NCBI GenBank assembly: GCA_002373775.1
Contig: DFJW01000061.1
Coordinates: 1-64,000, forward strand
Length of the DNA: 64,000 nt
DNA from: Ruminococcus flavefaciens
GTDB lineage: Bacteria > Bacillota > Clostridia > Oscillospirales > Ruminococcaceae
Direction: 5' to 3'
This document shows positions 40,670 to 49,855 of the stretch, piece after piece (position 1 is the first letter of the stretch; every line of letters starts with the position of its first letter). The notes below the pieces were generated by a model. It searched no databases. It saw only the letters and a list, made by a program, of their open reading frames with translations, and had not been told where the DNA came from. Position numbers and translations under genes: made by a program.

Positions 40670-41581
40670 TCAGACGTCGATATGCTTTCTTGTGCTGACA
40701 ACGCTGCCCATTGCTCCTATAAAGGATCCGGCAACTATGTAGGCTATAAGTACAACAAGTCTTATATCGCCAAACGGTATTATGCTTCCCAGTCCGAACG
40801 CTTTCATCAGTGTCGCCTTTTCAATGATGACGTTGTAAGCTGAACGATAAACGCCCCATGTTATGAAGAAGGCACCTATTCCGGCAAAAAGTCCGGTTAT
40901 CATTCCTTCAACAAAGAACGGGAAACGAATGAAGGTGTTGGTCGCACCAACATACTTCATGATCTGTATCTCCTCGCGGCGTGCAAATACGCTCGCCTTC
41001 GTGGTGTTTGAGATCATTATCATGGATACGACCGCAAGAGCTATTATTACTGCTCCTGCTATAAGAGTAACGACGCTTCTCAGTTCTCTCAGGAACTCCG
41101 CTACCTGCGGAGATGAAGCCGCATTGCTTACATGCTCTATCTTGGCAATCTCAGCTGTTGTATCGGTTATTTTATCATTGTCCGATACCGTTACGCTGAA
41201 TCCGTCCGGCATGAAGCTGGCATCGTCACCTATATACTCACTGAAGATCTTCTCAGCTTTCGGGATATCTGCTCTCTGGCGCTTGAGTGCTTCCTCTTTT
41301 GAAATGAACTCGACCGCCGAAACATTATCAAGAGCACGGATAGCTTCTTCAGCTTTGTCGATATCCTCCTGTCCTGCACCTACTTCCATATGCACAACTA
41401 TCTCATTCTGATCGCTCAGTCCGAGGATCATGGAATTGATGTTGATATAGAACAGGCACGACATTCCGACCAGCAGCAGAGATATAAGAAGCACACAGAA
41501 TGTGGCAAATGCCATCATCTTATTCTTCCAGATATTCTCTACGCCCTGATCTGCAAGATATTTTATACCGCTGAGTTTCAT
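40670..41581 (-). CDS. ftsX: Cell division protein FtsX
   Basis: 303 residues. One N-terminal helix (MMAFATFCVLLISLLLVGMS), a large external domain with EEAIRALDNVSAVEFISKEE, and three C-terminal helices (VTLIAGAVIIALAVVSMIM, FFVEGMITGLFAGIGAFF). Permease-like part of the FtsEX complex; the external loop contacts the M23 hydrolase encoded next. Start overlaps the ftsE stop by 1 nt. Confidence 0.94.
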   Translation of the reverse strand: MKLSGIKYLADQGVENIWKNKMMAFATFCVLLISLLLVGMSCLFYININSMILGLSDQNEIVVHMEVGAGQEDIDKAEEAIRALDNVSAVEFISKEEALKRQRADIPKAEKIFSEYIGDDASFMPDGFSVTVSDNDKITDTTAEIAKIEHVSNAASSPQVAEFLRELRSVVTLIAGAVIIALAVVSMIMISNTTKASVFARREEIQIMKYVGATNTFIRFPFFVEGMITGLFAGIGAFFITWGVYRSAYNVIIEKATLMKAFGLGSIIPFGDIRLVVLIAYIVAGSFIGAMGSVVSTRKHIDV

Positions 41582-42489
41582 CAGACACCTCCCGATCTTT
41601 CATCACCGGTGATCGCTGCTATAACGTCATCGGGAGTCATATCGTCTATAGACATGTCGATGTCTTCGCCGGAACTGAGGAGTGCTGCTTCTTCGCCTTG
41701 ACTCAGTCCGCTGACAAATCCGCTGCCTGTGTCTGACGGGACTTCATTCACTGTTTTTTCTTCGACCGACGTTTCTATGCTCATATCCGGAATGGTCTCT
41801 GCTGCAAGCTCATCGCTCGTGCCTAAGATGACTTCATCGAATACGATCTCGCCGTCTGTTATGTTGATTATACGTCCTCCGAAGTGACGTACAAGGTCGT
41901 GCTCATGTGTTACCATGAGTATCGTAGTGCCCTGATCGTTGATGCCCTTGAGCAGTTCAACTATTTCATATGAAAGCTCGGGATCAATATTTCCGGTGGG
42001 CTCGTCCGCGATGATGAGCTGCGGATCGTTTACCAGTGCTCTTGCAATGGCAACTCTCTGCTTTTCACCGCCGGAAAGCTCGTCCGGATAAGAGTTGGTC
42101 TTTGCGTGAAGACCTACAAGGCTGATAACATATGGTACGCGCTTTCTGATATACTTTATCGGCGCGTCGATAACACGAAGCACGAATGCTATATTCTCAT
42201 ACACCGTCATGGACGGTATGAGACGGAAATCCTGGAACACGAATCCGAGTGTCCTGCGGAATTCCGGTATCTTTCTTTTTTTCAGCTTGCTGAGATTGTA
42301 GCCGTTTACTGTGACTACTCCGCTGGTCGCGTCTATCTCTTTGAGCAAGAGCTTTATCATGGTACTTTTTCCCGCACCAGATGATCCGACAACGAATGCA
42401 AAATCACCGTCGTTTATCCTGAGGCTGACGTTGTTCAGAGCGTCCACTCCACTGGAATAGGTCACTGATACGTTTTTAAGTTCTACCAA
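41581..42489 (-). CDS. ftsE: Cell division ATP-binding protein FtsE
   Basis: 302 residues with a TTG start (AGGTAGGTG upstream). ABC motifs: Walker A GSSGAGKST, signature LSGGEKQRVAIARAL, Walker B QLIIADEP, H-loop MVTHEH. About 75 residues longer than usual FtsE (near 228): an acidic tail (ETSVEEKTVNEVPSDTG, DIDMSIDDMTPDDVIAAI) that has no counterpart in the family core and may bind a cytoplasmic partner. Couples ATP hydrolysis to septal hydrolase activation. Confidence 0.94.
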   Translation of the reverse strand: MVELKNVSVTYSSGVDALNNVSLRINDGDFAFVVGSSGAGKSTMIKLLLKEIDATSGVVTVNGYNLSKLKKRKIPEFRRTLGFVFQDFRLIPSMTVYENIAFVLRVIDAPIKYIRKRVPYVISLVGLHAKTNSYPDELSGGEKQRVAIARALVNDPQLIIADEPTGNIDPELSYEIVELLKGINDQGTTILMVTHEHDLVRHFGGRIINITDGEIVFDEVILGTSDELAAETIPDMSIETSVEEKTVNEVPSDTGSGFVSGLSQGEEAALLSSGEDIDMSIDDMTPDDVIAAITGDERSGGV

Positions 42490-42562
42490 AGATCTACACC
42501 TACCTTAAATTTCGGCAAAGTTCTGAGATCACAGTTTACGCTGTGTTTATCCGCCTAAGCGA

Positions 42563-43648
42563 TCAGAACTTGACCGGATTGGCAGACAGATACTTCTTTA
42601 CCATAAGTGCGATCTTGAATATGATAGCATGATCGAACTCACGGAGGTCAAGACCTGTCAGCTTCTTTATCTTTTCAAGTCTGTATACCAGAGTATTTCT
42701 GTGTACGAAGAGCTTTCTTGAAGTCTCGGACACGTTCAGGTTGTTCTCGAAGAATTTCTGTATAGTGAACAGTGTTTCATGATCGAGAGACTCTATGCTG
42801 CCCACTTTGAATACTTCGTGAAGGAATGTCTCGCAGAGTGTTGTGGGGAGATGATAGATGAGACGTGCGATACCAAGGTTGTCATAGCTTACGATGACCT
42901 TGTCTGTATCGAATACCTTTCCGACTTCAAGCGCCATCTGTGCTTCCTTGAAGGAACGTGCAAGGTCCTTTACGCCTACTACAGCAGTACCGATACCTAC
43001 GTTTACACGGGTATAGAACTCACTGCTGAGAGTATCAGCGATAGAGCGTGCGAGTTTTTCAAGGTCCTTTGAATCAACAGCGCTCTTCAGTTCCTTGACA
43101 AGTACGATATCGGATTCTGTGATATTGAAAACGAAATCCTTGTTCTTGTCTGGGAAGAGGTTCTGTATTACATCATATGCTGATATATCATTTGCAGAGA
43201 TTATCCTTATGAGGAATACTGCACGGCTGATCTCGGCATTGAAATGGAGCTCACGAGCCTTGATAACTATATCGCCGGGAAGTACATTATCGAGAATAAC
43301 ATTCTTGATGAAGTTGTTGCGGTCGTACTTCTCATCGTAGTACTGCTTGATATTTGAAAGAGTGATAGCGAGGATGCTTGCATACTTTGCTGCTGCATCG
43401 TCCACGCCTTCAACAAATACTGCATAGTCAGGCTTTACTCTTGAACCGAACGGCTTGTATGTGAAACCGTCGCGGATGAAGATATCATGTGAGTCGCTGA
43501 GGTCGAGTGAAACAAATTCATTTGTTGTACCAACGCGTGTCAGGTCGCTGCATGCGATGATAGTAGCTGTCTCGTCAACAACACCTATAGTAGCGTCGAT
43601 AGTATCACGCATCTGATGAACTAAGCCCTGAAATAATCTGTTTGACAT
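42563..43648 (-). CDS. CdaR/PucR family transcriptional regulator
   Basis: 361 residues from the ATG at 43648. N-terminal sensory region (GLVHQMRDTIDATIGVVDET), a middle GGDEF-like remnant (YTRVNVGIGTAVVGVKDLARSF in part) and a C-terminal PucR/HTH_30 helix-turn-helix (NLNVSETSRKLFVHRNTLVY). Members sense sugar acids or purine state; effector unknown. Followed by ftsE in the same direction after 73 nt but likely independent. Confidence 0.9.
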   Translation of the reverse strand: MSNRLFQGLVHQMRDTIDATIGVVDETATIIACSDLTRVGTTNEFVSLDLSDSHDIFIRDGFTYKPFGSRVKPDYAVFVEGVDDAAAKYASILAITLSNIKQYYDEKYDRNNFIKNVILDNVLPGDIVIKARELHFNAEISRAVFLIRIISANDISAYDVIQNLFPDKNKDFVFNITESDIVLVKELKSAVDSKDLEKLARSIADTLSSEFYTRVNVGIGTAVVGVKDLARSFKEAQMALEVGKVFDTDKVIVSYDNLGIARLIYHLPTTLCETFLHEVFKVGSIESLDHETLFTIQKFFENNLNVSETSRKLFVHRNTLVYRLEKIKKLTGLDLREFDHAIIFKIALMVKKYLSANPVKF

Positions 43649-43877
43649 AAATAAAGTCCTTTCTCTGAAAAATTTATGTATAGTGAATTTCAAGGATCGC
43701 TTCTAACATATTACAAATTGTAACATATTTCGAAGCCCTATTTGTTAACAAAGTGTTAACTTTTATCCCCAAATTCGCATTTGCACCAAAAAATCATATT
43801 ATTTTTTGTCCGTTATCACCAATCTGTCACATTCGCTTGTAACCATTTTGTAACTTCCAATTGCAAAAATGTAATTT

Positions 43878-45644
43878 TTACATCTTCTCCGGCTGAGTTA
43901 CATTAAGGATAGTGAGAACGTTCCTGAGCGTCTGGCGTACTGCTATGCAAAGCAGAAGACGCGCTTTCATGAGCTCTTCATTCTCCGCATTCTTTACGCT
44001 GCACACATCGTAGAAACGATGGAACAGTGTCGCAAGATCAACGGCATATTTCGTTATCTTTGCCGGATCGTAGCTCTTCGCCGCAAGATCTATCTCCTTT
44101 GGAAGAGATGCGATGTGGCGTATGAGTTCTATCTCACGGGGATCAGAAAGGAGCGAGAGATCTGCCGTCTCGGGGATCTCAGTCCCCTCTTCCTTCATCG
44201 TCCTGAGAAGGCTGCATATTCTTGCGTGTGCATACTGAACATAGTATACAGGGTTCTGTGAGGACTTCTCGACCGCAAGATCAAGGTCAAATTCAAACTG
44301 TGAATTAGCTTCACGGAGATTGAAATAGAACCTTGCCGCATCTATCGGGATCTCATCAAGAAGTGTTACAAGTGTTATAGCCTTGCCGCTTCTCTTAGAA
44401 AGCTTTACAACTTCTCCTCCGCGTACAAGACGTACCATCTGCATGAGAACTACATCAAGCTTTCCGGCATCTACGCCAAGTGCTGTAAGTGCCGCTTTCA
44501 GTCTCGGTACATAGCCGTGGTGGTCTGCGCCGAGTACATTTATGGCTTTATCAAAGTTTCTTGTGACCAGCTTGTCATAGTGGTATGCTATGTCAGGCAC
44601 GATATATGTGTAGAGTCCGTTGCTTCTCCTGAGGACGAAGTCCTTGTCAAGTCCGTACTCAGTTGCCTTGAACCATACTGCACCGTCCTGCTCGTAGGCG
44701 TGTCCTGTCTCAAGGAGCTTGTCCACTACCTGCTTTGTCTCATTGCGCTCATGGATAGTGCTCTCTCTGAACCAGTTATCGTAAACTATGCGGTACTTCT
44801 TCAGGTCACGCTCCAGTCCTGCGATATTGAGCGGAAGTGCATACTCAACGAGTGCCTTGCGGCGGTCTTCTTCAGAAAGGTCCTTCAGCGCAAAGATATG
44901 CTCGCGGTAGTAATTTGCAGCGTGTTCGATTATGTCTGTACCGAGGTAAACATCCTCAGGCATCTCGAACTCCTGTCCCTCTCCGCTCTGGGCGTATATC
45001 TCAGCGCAGAGCTTTTCGGTATCATCTCTGTATTCATATATGAGCTGCTGTCCTTTTTCTGAACAGAGCTGCATGTACCTCAGCGAAAGTGACTTGCCAA
45101 ACTTCTCTATCTGATTGCCGGCATCGTTTACATAGAATTCTCTTTCGGCATGGTAGCCTGCCCAGTTGAGAACGCTTGCCAGACAGTCACCTATCGCGCC
45201 GCCTCGCGCATTGCCGATGTGCATAGGTCCGGTAGGATTCGCTGAAACGAATTCTACAAGCACTCTTTTTCCTGCTCCGAGCTGAGTCCTGCCATAGTTC
45301 TCCTTCTCGTCAAGTACATTCTCAAGCACGTCCGAGAACCACTTCCTGCCAAGGAAAAGATTGATGAATCCGGGACCTGCCACTTCTGCCCTTTCGAACA
45401 TCGTTCCCGAAAAACTGAGCTTTTCGCATATGAGCTCAGCTATCTTCCTCGGAGGCATCCTGAATGCCTTCGCACATACCATTGCGACATTCGCGGCAAA
45501 ATCGCCGTGCGATTTGTCAGCCGGTATCTCGACAGTGAATGCCGGAAGCGGAACTGCCGGCACAGCTTCTTCTGCTGTCAGCATTCCAAGGGCATCCATT
45601 ATCATCTCCCTGAGCTGCATTGATGCTTTGTTAATAAGATCCAT
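43878..45644 (-). CDS. argS: Arginyl-tRNA synthetase
   Basis: 588 residues, class I. N-terminal Add-1 domain, HIGH signature as PTGPMHIGNARGG, KMSKS-like loop as VVKLSKRSG, C-terminal DALR domain ending in RQTLRNVLTILNV. Charges tRNA-Arg. First part of a run with the DUF1934 gene and ddl homologue. Confidence 0.97.
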   Translation of the reverse strand: MDLINKASMQLREMIMDALGMLTAEEAVPAVPLPAFTVEIPADKSHGDFAANVAMVCAKAFRMPPRKIAELICEKLSFSGTMFERAEVAGPGFINLFLGRKWFSDVLENVLDEKENYGRTQLGAGKRVLVEFVSANPTGPMHIGNARGGAIGDCLASVLNWAGYHAEREFYVNDAGNQIEKFGKSLSLRYMQLCSEKGQQLIYEYRDDTEKLCAEIYAQSGEGQEFEMPEDVYLGTDIIEHAANYYREHIFALKDLSEEDRRKALVEYALPLNIAGLERDLKKYRIVYDNWFRESTIHERNETKQVVDKLLETGHAYEQDGAVWFKATEYGLDKDFVLRRSNGLYTYIVPDIAYHYDKLVTRNFDKAINVLGADHHGYVPRLKAALTALGVDAGKLDVVLMQMVRLVRGGEVVKLSKRSGKAITLVTLLDEIPIDAARFYFNLREANSQFEFDLDLAVEKSSQNPVYYVQYAHARICSLLRTMKEEGTEIPETADLSLLSDPREIELIRHIASLPKEIDLAAKSYDPAKITKYAVDLATLFHRFYDVCSVKNAENEELMKARLLLCIAVRQTLRNVLTILNVTQPEKM

Positions 45645-45660
45645 TTTTATTTATCCTTTC

Positions 45661-46086
45661 TTATTGCTGATTCTGTACAGTCATTATTATCTCATTATCT
45701 GAAAGATATGAGGAATTAAGGTCAAGTGTATATTTCAGATACAGTCTGCCGTCCTTGTCAAGCGTATTCGCGATAGCGTGTGTATAAACGCCTATCTGCA
45801 TCACTCCGTAAGGAGTGCCGTACTGACAGAAATGCTTTCTGCCGGCCTCAAGCGACAGTACTGAATTAGCTGTGCCAACGCGGGTTATTGAGGCACTGCT
45901 GCCTTCGTCGTTGACTTTTATAGTGGTCACCGAGCCGTCAAAGCCGGTAGCCTCAGTGTCCTCATAGGAAAACACAGACCAGCCGCCGCCGTTCGTGTAT
46001 TTTGCCTTTGTAAGGAGAGAGGTCTCGTTCTTCTCACTGTCCTGCCACTGAATGCTCGTCAATGATATCAATACGTCTTTTTCCAA
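45661..46086 (-). CDS. DUF1934 family protein
   Basis: 141 residues from the TTG at 46086 (AAGGAG upstream). Lipocalin-like beta-barrel of the DUF1934 (YwiB) family: EKDVLISLTSIQW, SITRVGTANSVLSLEAGRKH, YGTPYGVMQIGVYTHAI, and a final LYLKYTLDLNSSYLSDNEI. In Bacillus and clostridia it sits beside argS; function not known. Same order here. Confidence 0.85.
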   Translation of the reverse strand: MEKDVLISLTSIQWQDSEKNETSLLTKAKYTNGGGWSVFSYEDTEATGFDGSVTTIKVNDEGSSASITRVGTANSVLSLEAGRKHFCQYGTPYGVMQIGVYTHAIANTLDKDGRLYLKYTLDLNSSYLSDNEIIMTVQNQQ

Positions 46087-46108
46087 TCGTTTCTCCTTCC
46101 GGACAGGA

Positions 46109-47179
46109 TTACATCCTCTCCGCATTTTCTATAGCCTGCTCAAGCAGTTTGTCGATGAGATACTCCTGAGACATGCCCAGATGCTCCATGAGCTTAGGAT
46201 AAACGCTGTTGTTCCTGAGTCCGGGCGAGGTGCCGATCTTATTCAGCAGCAATTCGCCTTCTTCTGTGAGGAAGAAATCTATCCGCGCCATTCCGCGGCA
46301 TCCGAGCGCTTTATATGCTCTTATGGATATTTCTCTTATCTCAGTCTGCATCTCATCCGGTATATCTGCCGGAACTACCAGATCATCACCTGATCTTTTA
46401 TTGACTTCCGTAGGATCATACGCCTTGTCGGCAGAAAGTATCTCACCTACATATGAAGCGAACGGTGCATCATATCCGAAAACAGCAGTCTCCAGCTTGC
46501 GGCCTTTTACATATCTCTCCACAAGCACCTTCTTGTCATTAGAGAACGCTATCTTCACGCCTTTTTCAAGTGTCTCTTCATCTTCCGCGATCGTTGTGCC
46601 TGCGCTGCTTCCGCTGCTCGCCGGCTTTACTATGAGCGGGAATCCGAGTTTTTCCGCTATCTCATGGCATCGCTCATCTATACGGTTGATATCTCTCTGC
46701 GTCATGAGTTTCCATTCCGCTGTCTTTACTCCGTAATCGTCGAGCACCATGTGCGTGTGGGATTTATCAATACATGACGCTGATGCAAGCACGCCGCTTC
46801 CGACATACGGGATGCCGGAAAGGTCGAGAAGTCCCTGGATATCACCGTCAGCACCATGCTGTCCCTGAAGCAGCGGAAATACTACATCTATCCTTCTCAC
46901 AGTCGTCTCGCCGTTCTCTATGGTGAGTATTCCCCTGTGTATCGGATCGGGCGAGATTATAGCAGATGCACAGTCGGGATCAAGCTCCCACGCTCCTGTT
47001 TCGATATCCTCAGGATCCCCCGGGAAATAGAGCCATCTGCCTTTTTTTGTTATTCCGATGCATATCACTTCATACTTATCCTTTGGGATACTTCTGATAA
47101 CATCTGCTGCGGTCGCAAGTGAAAGTTTATGCTCCCGTGACATCCCGCCGAATATTACAGCTGCCTTGATCTTTGCCAT
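46109..47179 (-). CDS. D-alanine-D-alanine ligase homologue with altered metal site
   Basis: 356 residues from the ATG at 47179 (AGGAG upstream). ATP-grasp fold of Ddl: N-terminal IFGGMSREHKLSLATAADV, LLQGQHGADGDIQGLLD, PLIVKPASSGSSAGT, and MARIDFFLTEEGE. The final metal-binding motif, usually LLNEINTxPG, reads LLNKIGTSPGL: Glu to Lys (codon aag) and Asn to Gly (codon ggc). The first EHE of Ddl is EHK. Normal Ddl makes D-Ala-D-Ala for peptidoglycan; loss of two magnesium ligands suggests an altered or regulatory paralogue, and a normal ddl would be expected elsewhere in the genome. Confidence 0.85.
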   Translation of the reverse strand: MAKIKAAVIFGGMSREHKLSLATAADVIRSIPKDKYEVICIGITKKGRWLYFPGDPEDIETGAWELDPDCASAIISPDPIHRGILTIENGETTVRRIDVVFPLLQGQHGADGDIQGLLDLSGIPYVGSGVLASASCIDKSHTHMVLDDYGVKTAEWKLMTQRDINRIDERCHEIAEKLGFPLIVKPASSGSSAGTTIAEDEETLEKGVKIAFSNDKKVLVERYVKGRKLETAVFGYDAPFASYVGEILSADKAYDPTEVNKRSGDDLVVPADIPDEMQTEIREISIRAYKALGCRGMARIDFFLTEEGELLLNKIGTSPGLRNNSVYPKLMEHLGMSQEYLIDKLLEQAIENAERM

Positions 47180-47557
47180 AGCGTTCTCCTTATTTATAAA
47201 GTAGTAGTGAATTTGAGTATAGTCAATTTCAAGTATCAATATATTTTATCACATTTCACAAAAAACTGCAAGTATTTTTCGCAAAAATGAATCAATGCAC
47301 TGTGAAATTCGCAACAGAAGCGCATTACAAACAATTTTCAACCACAGAATTTGTGCATTTTAACAACAGTTTTTAAGTCTTCGCTGCTTTTCTGCTCTCC
47401 GTGCTTTGTTAATATTGACGAAGACAGACCTGCTTTATGATGCAATTCTCACGGATTTTTGTTAAATATCGAAAAAATATCAGTGCTCTATTGATTATGA
47501 CTTTGTCGGTATGGTATAATTTATTGCGTGTGATAATCACAATCGGAGGGATATTAA
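47180..47557. other. 378-nt intergenic region upstream of the cohesin gene
   Basis: Divergent space. For the plus strand TTGATT (47491-47496), 18-nt spacer, TATAAT (47515-47520). For the minus side no clear promoter. Nothing else recognised in the AT-rich middle. Confidence 0.5.
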
Positions 47558-48727
47558 ATGTTATTCAGAAAATTAGTTTCAGCAGCAAGCGCAGCTGTTC
47601 TGTTCGCTTCTGCTTTTTCTTCATCACTGCTGCTCAGCACGGCAGCAAGTGAGTCGGGCGGTTACAGTGCCAATGAGATAGCTCAATCCGCGGTAAAGCC
47701 TGTTATATCCATTTCTTCTGTGGAACTTGAATATGATGCGGCGATCTCTGAACCGATACAGACCATCGAGGTGACCGTATCCGGTGCTGAAGGGAAATAT
47801 GCGGCTACCGGCATACATGTGTACTGGGATGCACGTCTCACTCTTGTCGAGAATCAGCGCGGTGTGTCTGTCACTCCCGGGAACGCCGTCAGTGACCTTT
47901 CATTCCACATCCGGAATACCGAAAACGGCTTCTTCGCGACCACTGCTTCTGAAAAGGATCTTGGCAGGGACGGCGTTATGTACACCTTCCAGCTAAAGCT
48001 GCCGGATGTGCTTTACGGCGGAGATGAATTCCCGATACGAGTTGCATATGAGGAGAACGAATACGTCTCTGACCTGTTCACCAACTCCGAGGATGACCGT
48101 AACGGACAGCTCATGCAGGCATGGCTCTTCACAAACGGTCTGCAAAGCGGCGGCATCAAGGTAAAGCCAAAACCTGTAATAACAACAACAACTACTACTA
48201 CTACCACCACGACAACTACTACCACATCCACCACTACTTCAACAACTACTACAACTTCTACCACATCTACCACGACTTCGACTACTTCTACCACAACTAC
48301 TACTTCTACTACATCCACAACTACCTCCGATACTTCTACATCAACTTCAACAACATCTTCTGCTGCAACCACAACTTCAACATCTACGACCACGTCCACT
48401 ACAACGACTACGCTCGTTACTTCCACTTCTACAACAACATCACCCGAAATCGTCAATACTCTCGGTGACCTGAACCGTGACAACGCGATCAACGGAAAGG
48501 ACGCTTCTTACGCGCTTGCACTTTACGCCGATTCTTCTTCCGGATCTTCTTTCCCGGATGAGTATGAAGCAGAAGTCGGAGATGTTAATTTCGACGGAAT
48601 GGTCGACGGCAGAGATGCTTCCACGATCCTTTCATATTACGCTGATCTCTCCTCCGGGCTCGATCAAAGATTCCCTCAATACCTCGCCGACAGGAGCATA
48701 AATGTCCCGGCTAAATATTTCAGATAA
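47558..48727 (+). CDS. Secreted cohesin-dockerin protein with Thr-rich linker
   Basis: 389 residues. Signal peptide (LVSAASAAVLFASAFSSSLL), cohesin-like module about 48-203 (ATGIHVYWDARLTLVE, GVMYTFQLKLPDVLYGG, QLMQAWLFTNGL), a linker of about 90 residues that is almost all Thr and Ser (209-298), and a C-terminal type I dockerin (GDLNRDNAINGKDASYALA, GDVNFDGMVDGRDASTILS). Cohesin plus dockerin in one chain is the design of an adaptor scaffoldin, linking enzymes to a larger cellulosome-like complex. RBS GGAGGG. Partners cannot be derived from the sequence. Confidence 0.88.
   Translation: MLFRKLVSAASAAVLFASAFSSSLLLSTAASESGGYSANEIAQSAVKPVISISSVELEYDAAISEPIQTIEVTVSGAEGKYAATGIHVYWDARLTLVENQRGVSVTPGNAVSDLSFHIRNTENGFFATTASEKDLGRDGVMYTFQLKLPDVLYGGDEFPIRVAYEENEYVSDLFTNSEDDRNGQLMQAWLFTNGLQSGGIKVKPKPVITTTTTTTTTTTTTTTSTTTSTTTTTSTTSTTTSTTSTTTTTSTTSTTTSDTSTSTSTTSSAATTTSTSTTTSTTTTTLVTSTSTTTSPEIVNTLGDLNRDNAINGKDASYALALYADSSSGSSFPDEYEAEVGDVNFDGMVDGRDASTILSYYADLSSGLDQRFPQYLADRSINVPAKYFR
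48180..48440 (+). repeat. Trinucleotide low-complexity tract (ACN/TCN) encoding the Thr/Ser linker
   Basis: Nearly every codon is ACN or TCN with mixed third bases (act, aca, acc, acg), so the amino acid run is kept while the DNA is degenerate; occasional Asp, Ala, Leu and Val codons break it. Confidence 0.9.
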
Positions 48728-48736
48728 CATAAGACC

Positions 48737-48775
48737 AAAGGCTGCCATACGCTAATGTATGGCAGCCTTTTTATC
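48737..48775. terminator. Bidirectional terminator
   Basis: AAAGGCTGCCATAC pairs with GTATGGCAGCCTTT, followed by TT; lies between convergent genes. Confidence 0.85.
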
Positions 48776-48777
48776 GT

Positions 48778-49734
48778 TTATTCCTGTTCTGTTCCTCTGA
48801 GGTCGTTCACTATATCAATGAAGACCTGAACGTCGCGGTCATATGCCTCCTGCATCTCAGACTCCTTGCTGTAGAGCAGCTTCTGCGGCTTTCTGATCGC
48901 TATATACAGATCATCCGGCACAAGTTCGGGATCGATCCCTATGCGTTCAGCAAAGGGCGTATCCTTCAGATAGAAGTAGTAGCCGAATATCTCAGGATCA
49001 TCCGGGAATATCTCTCCGAGATCCATGAATATGCTCTCTGTATCCGCCATGGCTTTGAATTCGTTGCCGGCAAATACGATAAGCGAATCAGCTGACTGGA
49101 GCTGTGTGACCAGCTTTGTGTCAGAACCGGTAACATAATTAGAGTATCCGTCCTTATAGCGCTCGATATAATACAGCGAGCACAGTTTCTTGCCGTTGCC
49201 GTTATTGTCAGGCGTGAAGCTCTCAACATATCGCTGAAGACCTTCAGATGTTCCTATAGACGCATCTGTTGCTATTACAAGCACTGTGATATCCGGACGG
49301 GGTTTTGTGATACAGCTGTGTATCAGATACGCGAATATCAGCACGATCACCAGACCTATGCCCAGCCACCATTTGTTATGGTAGAAAAAGTTGGATATCT
49401 TTTTCCAGAATGAAAGCTTTATCGCTTCTTCGTGCTCTTCATGGATGGTCTCACTCTCTTCGATGAGTCCCTGTTTCAGACGTATTAGCTCCTTCTTCTC
49501 TTCAAGGATGCGCCGCTCATACGCTTCCTGTTTTTCCTTTTCACGCCGGGCAAGTTCCTTTTCAAGTTCTTCCTGTTTCCTCAGCTCTTCCTGACGCTGC
49601 TTTTCACGTTCTTCGCGCGATACCTGGAATACGCTTTTGGTCACTTTTACCCTGTCGTCGCTTCTGTTATCATCACTTTCTGCTGACGATACCTTCTCTT
49701 CCACGTCGTTTCCTTCGTTTTTATTCTTCTTCAT
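48778..49734 (-). CDS. Membrane protein with cytoplasmic coiled coil
   Basis: 318 residues from the ATG at 49734 (AGGAG 8 nt upstream; ATG 49740 lies too close). An N-terminal highly charged coiled coil of about 75 residues (EEREKQRQEELRKQEELEKE), one transmembrane helix (WWLGIGLVIVLIFAYLIHSC), and an external alpha/beta domain of about 160 residues (DITVLVIATDASIGTSEGL). No catalytic motif recognised. Convergent with the cohesin gene. Confidence 0.7.
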   Translation of the reverse strand: MKKNKNEGNDVEEKVSSAESDDNRSDDRVKVTKSVFQVSREEREKQRQEELRKQEELEKELARREKEKQEAYERRILEEKKELIRLKQGLIEESETIHEEHEEAIKLSFWKKISNFFYHNKWWLGIGLVIVLIFAYLIHSCITKPRPDITVLVIATDASIGTSEGLQRYVESFTPDNNGNGKKLCSLYYIERYKDGYSNYVTGSDTKLVTQLQSADSLIVFAGNEFKAMADTESIFMDLGEIFPDDPEIFGYYFYLKDTPFAERIGIDPELVPDDLYIAIRKPQKLLYSKESEMQEAYDRDVQVFIDIVNDLRGTEQE

Positions 49735-49855
49735 TATCATTTCTCCTGCTGTTATAAGTGATTAAATTATAACACGTCTGCTGTTTTATGTCAAGAAGAG
49801 ACGCCCGTCAGCGGCGTGAACATGAGTAAAGCCCCTGTATAAAGGGGCTTTGAGT

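Noticed and set aside
48180..48440. CRISPR or minisatellite interpretation of the repetitive tract
   Set aside because: No spacer-repeat structure; it is codon-level repetition inside a secreted protein linker.
48013..48492. Long Val-rich minus-strand open frame opposite the Thr linker
   Set aside because: It is the mirror of the ACN-codon tract (GTN/GTx on the other strand); no ribosome site and the plus-strand gene explains the DNA.
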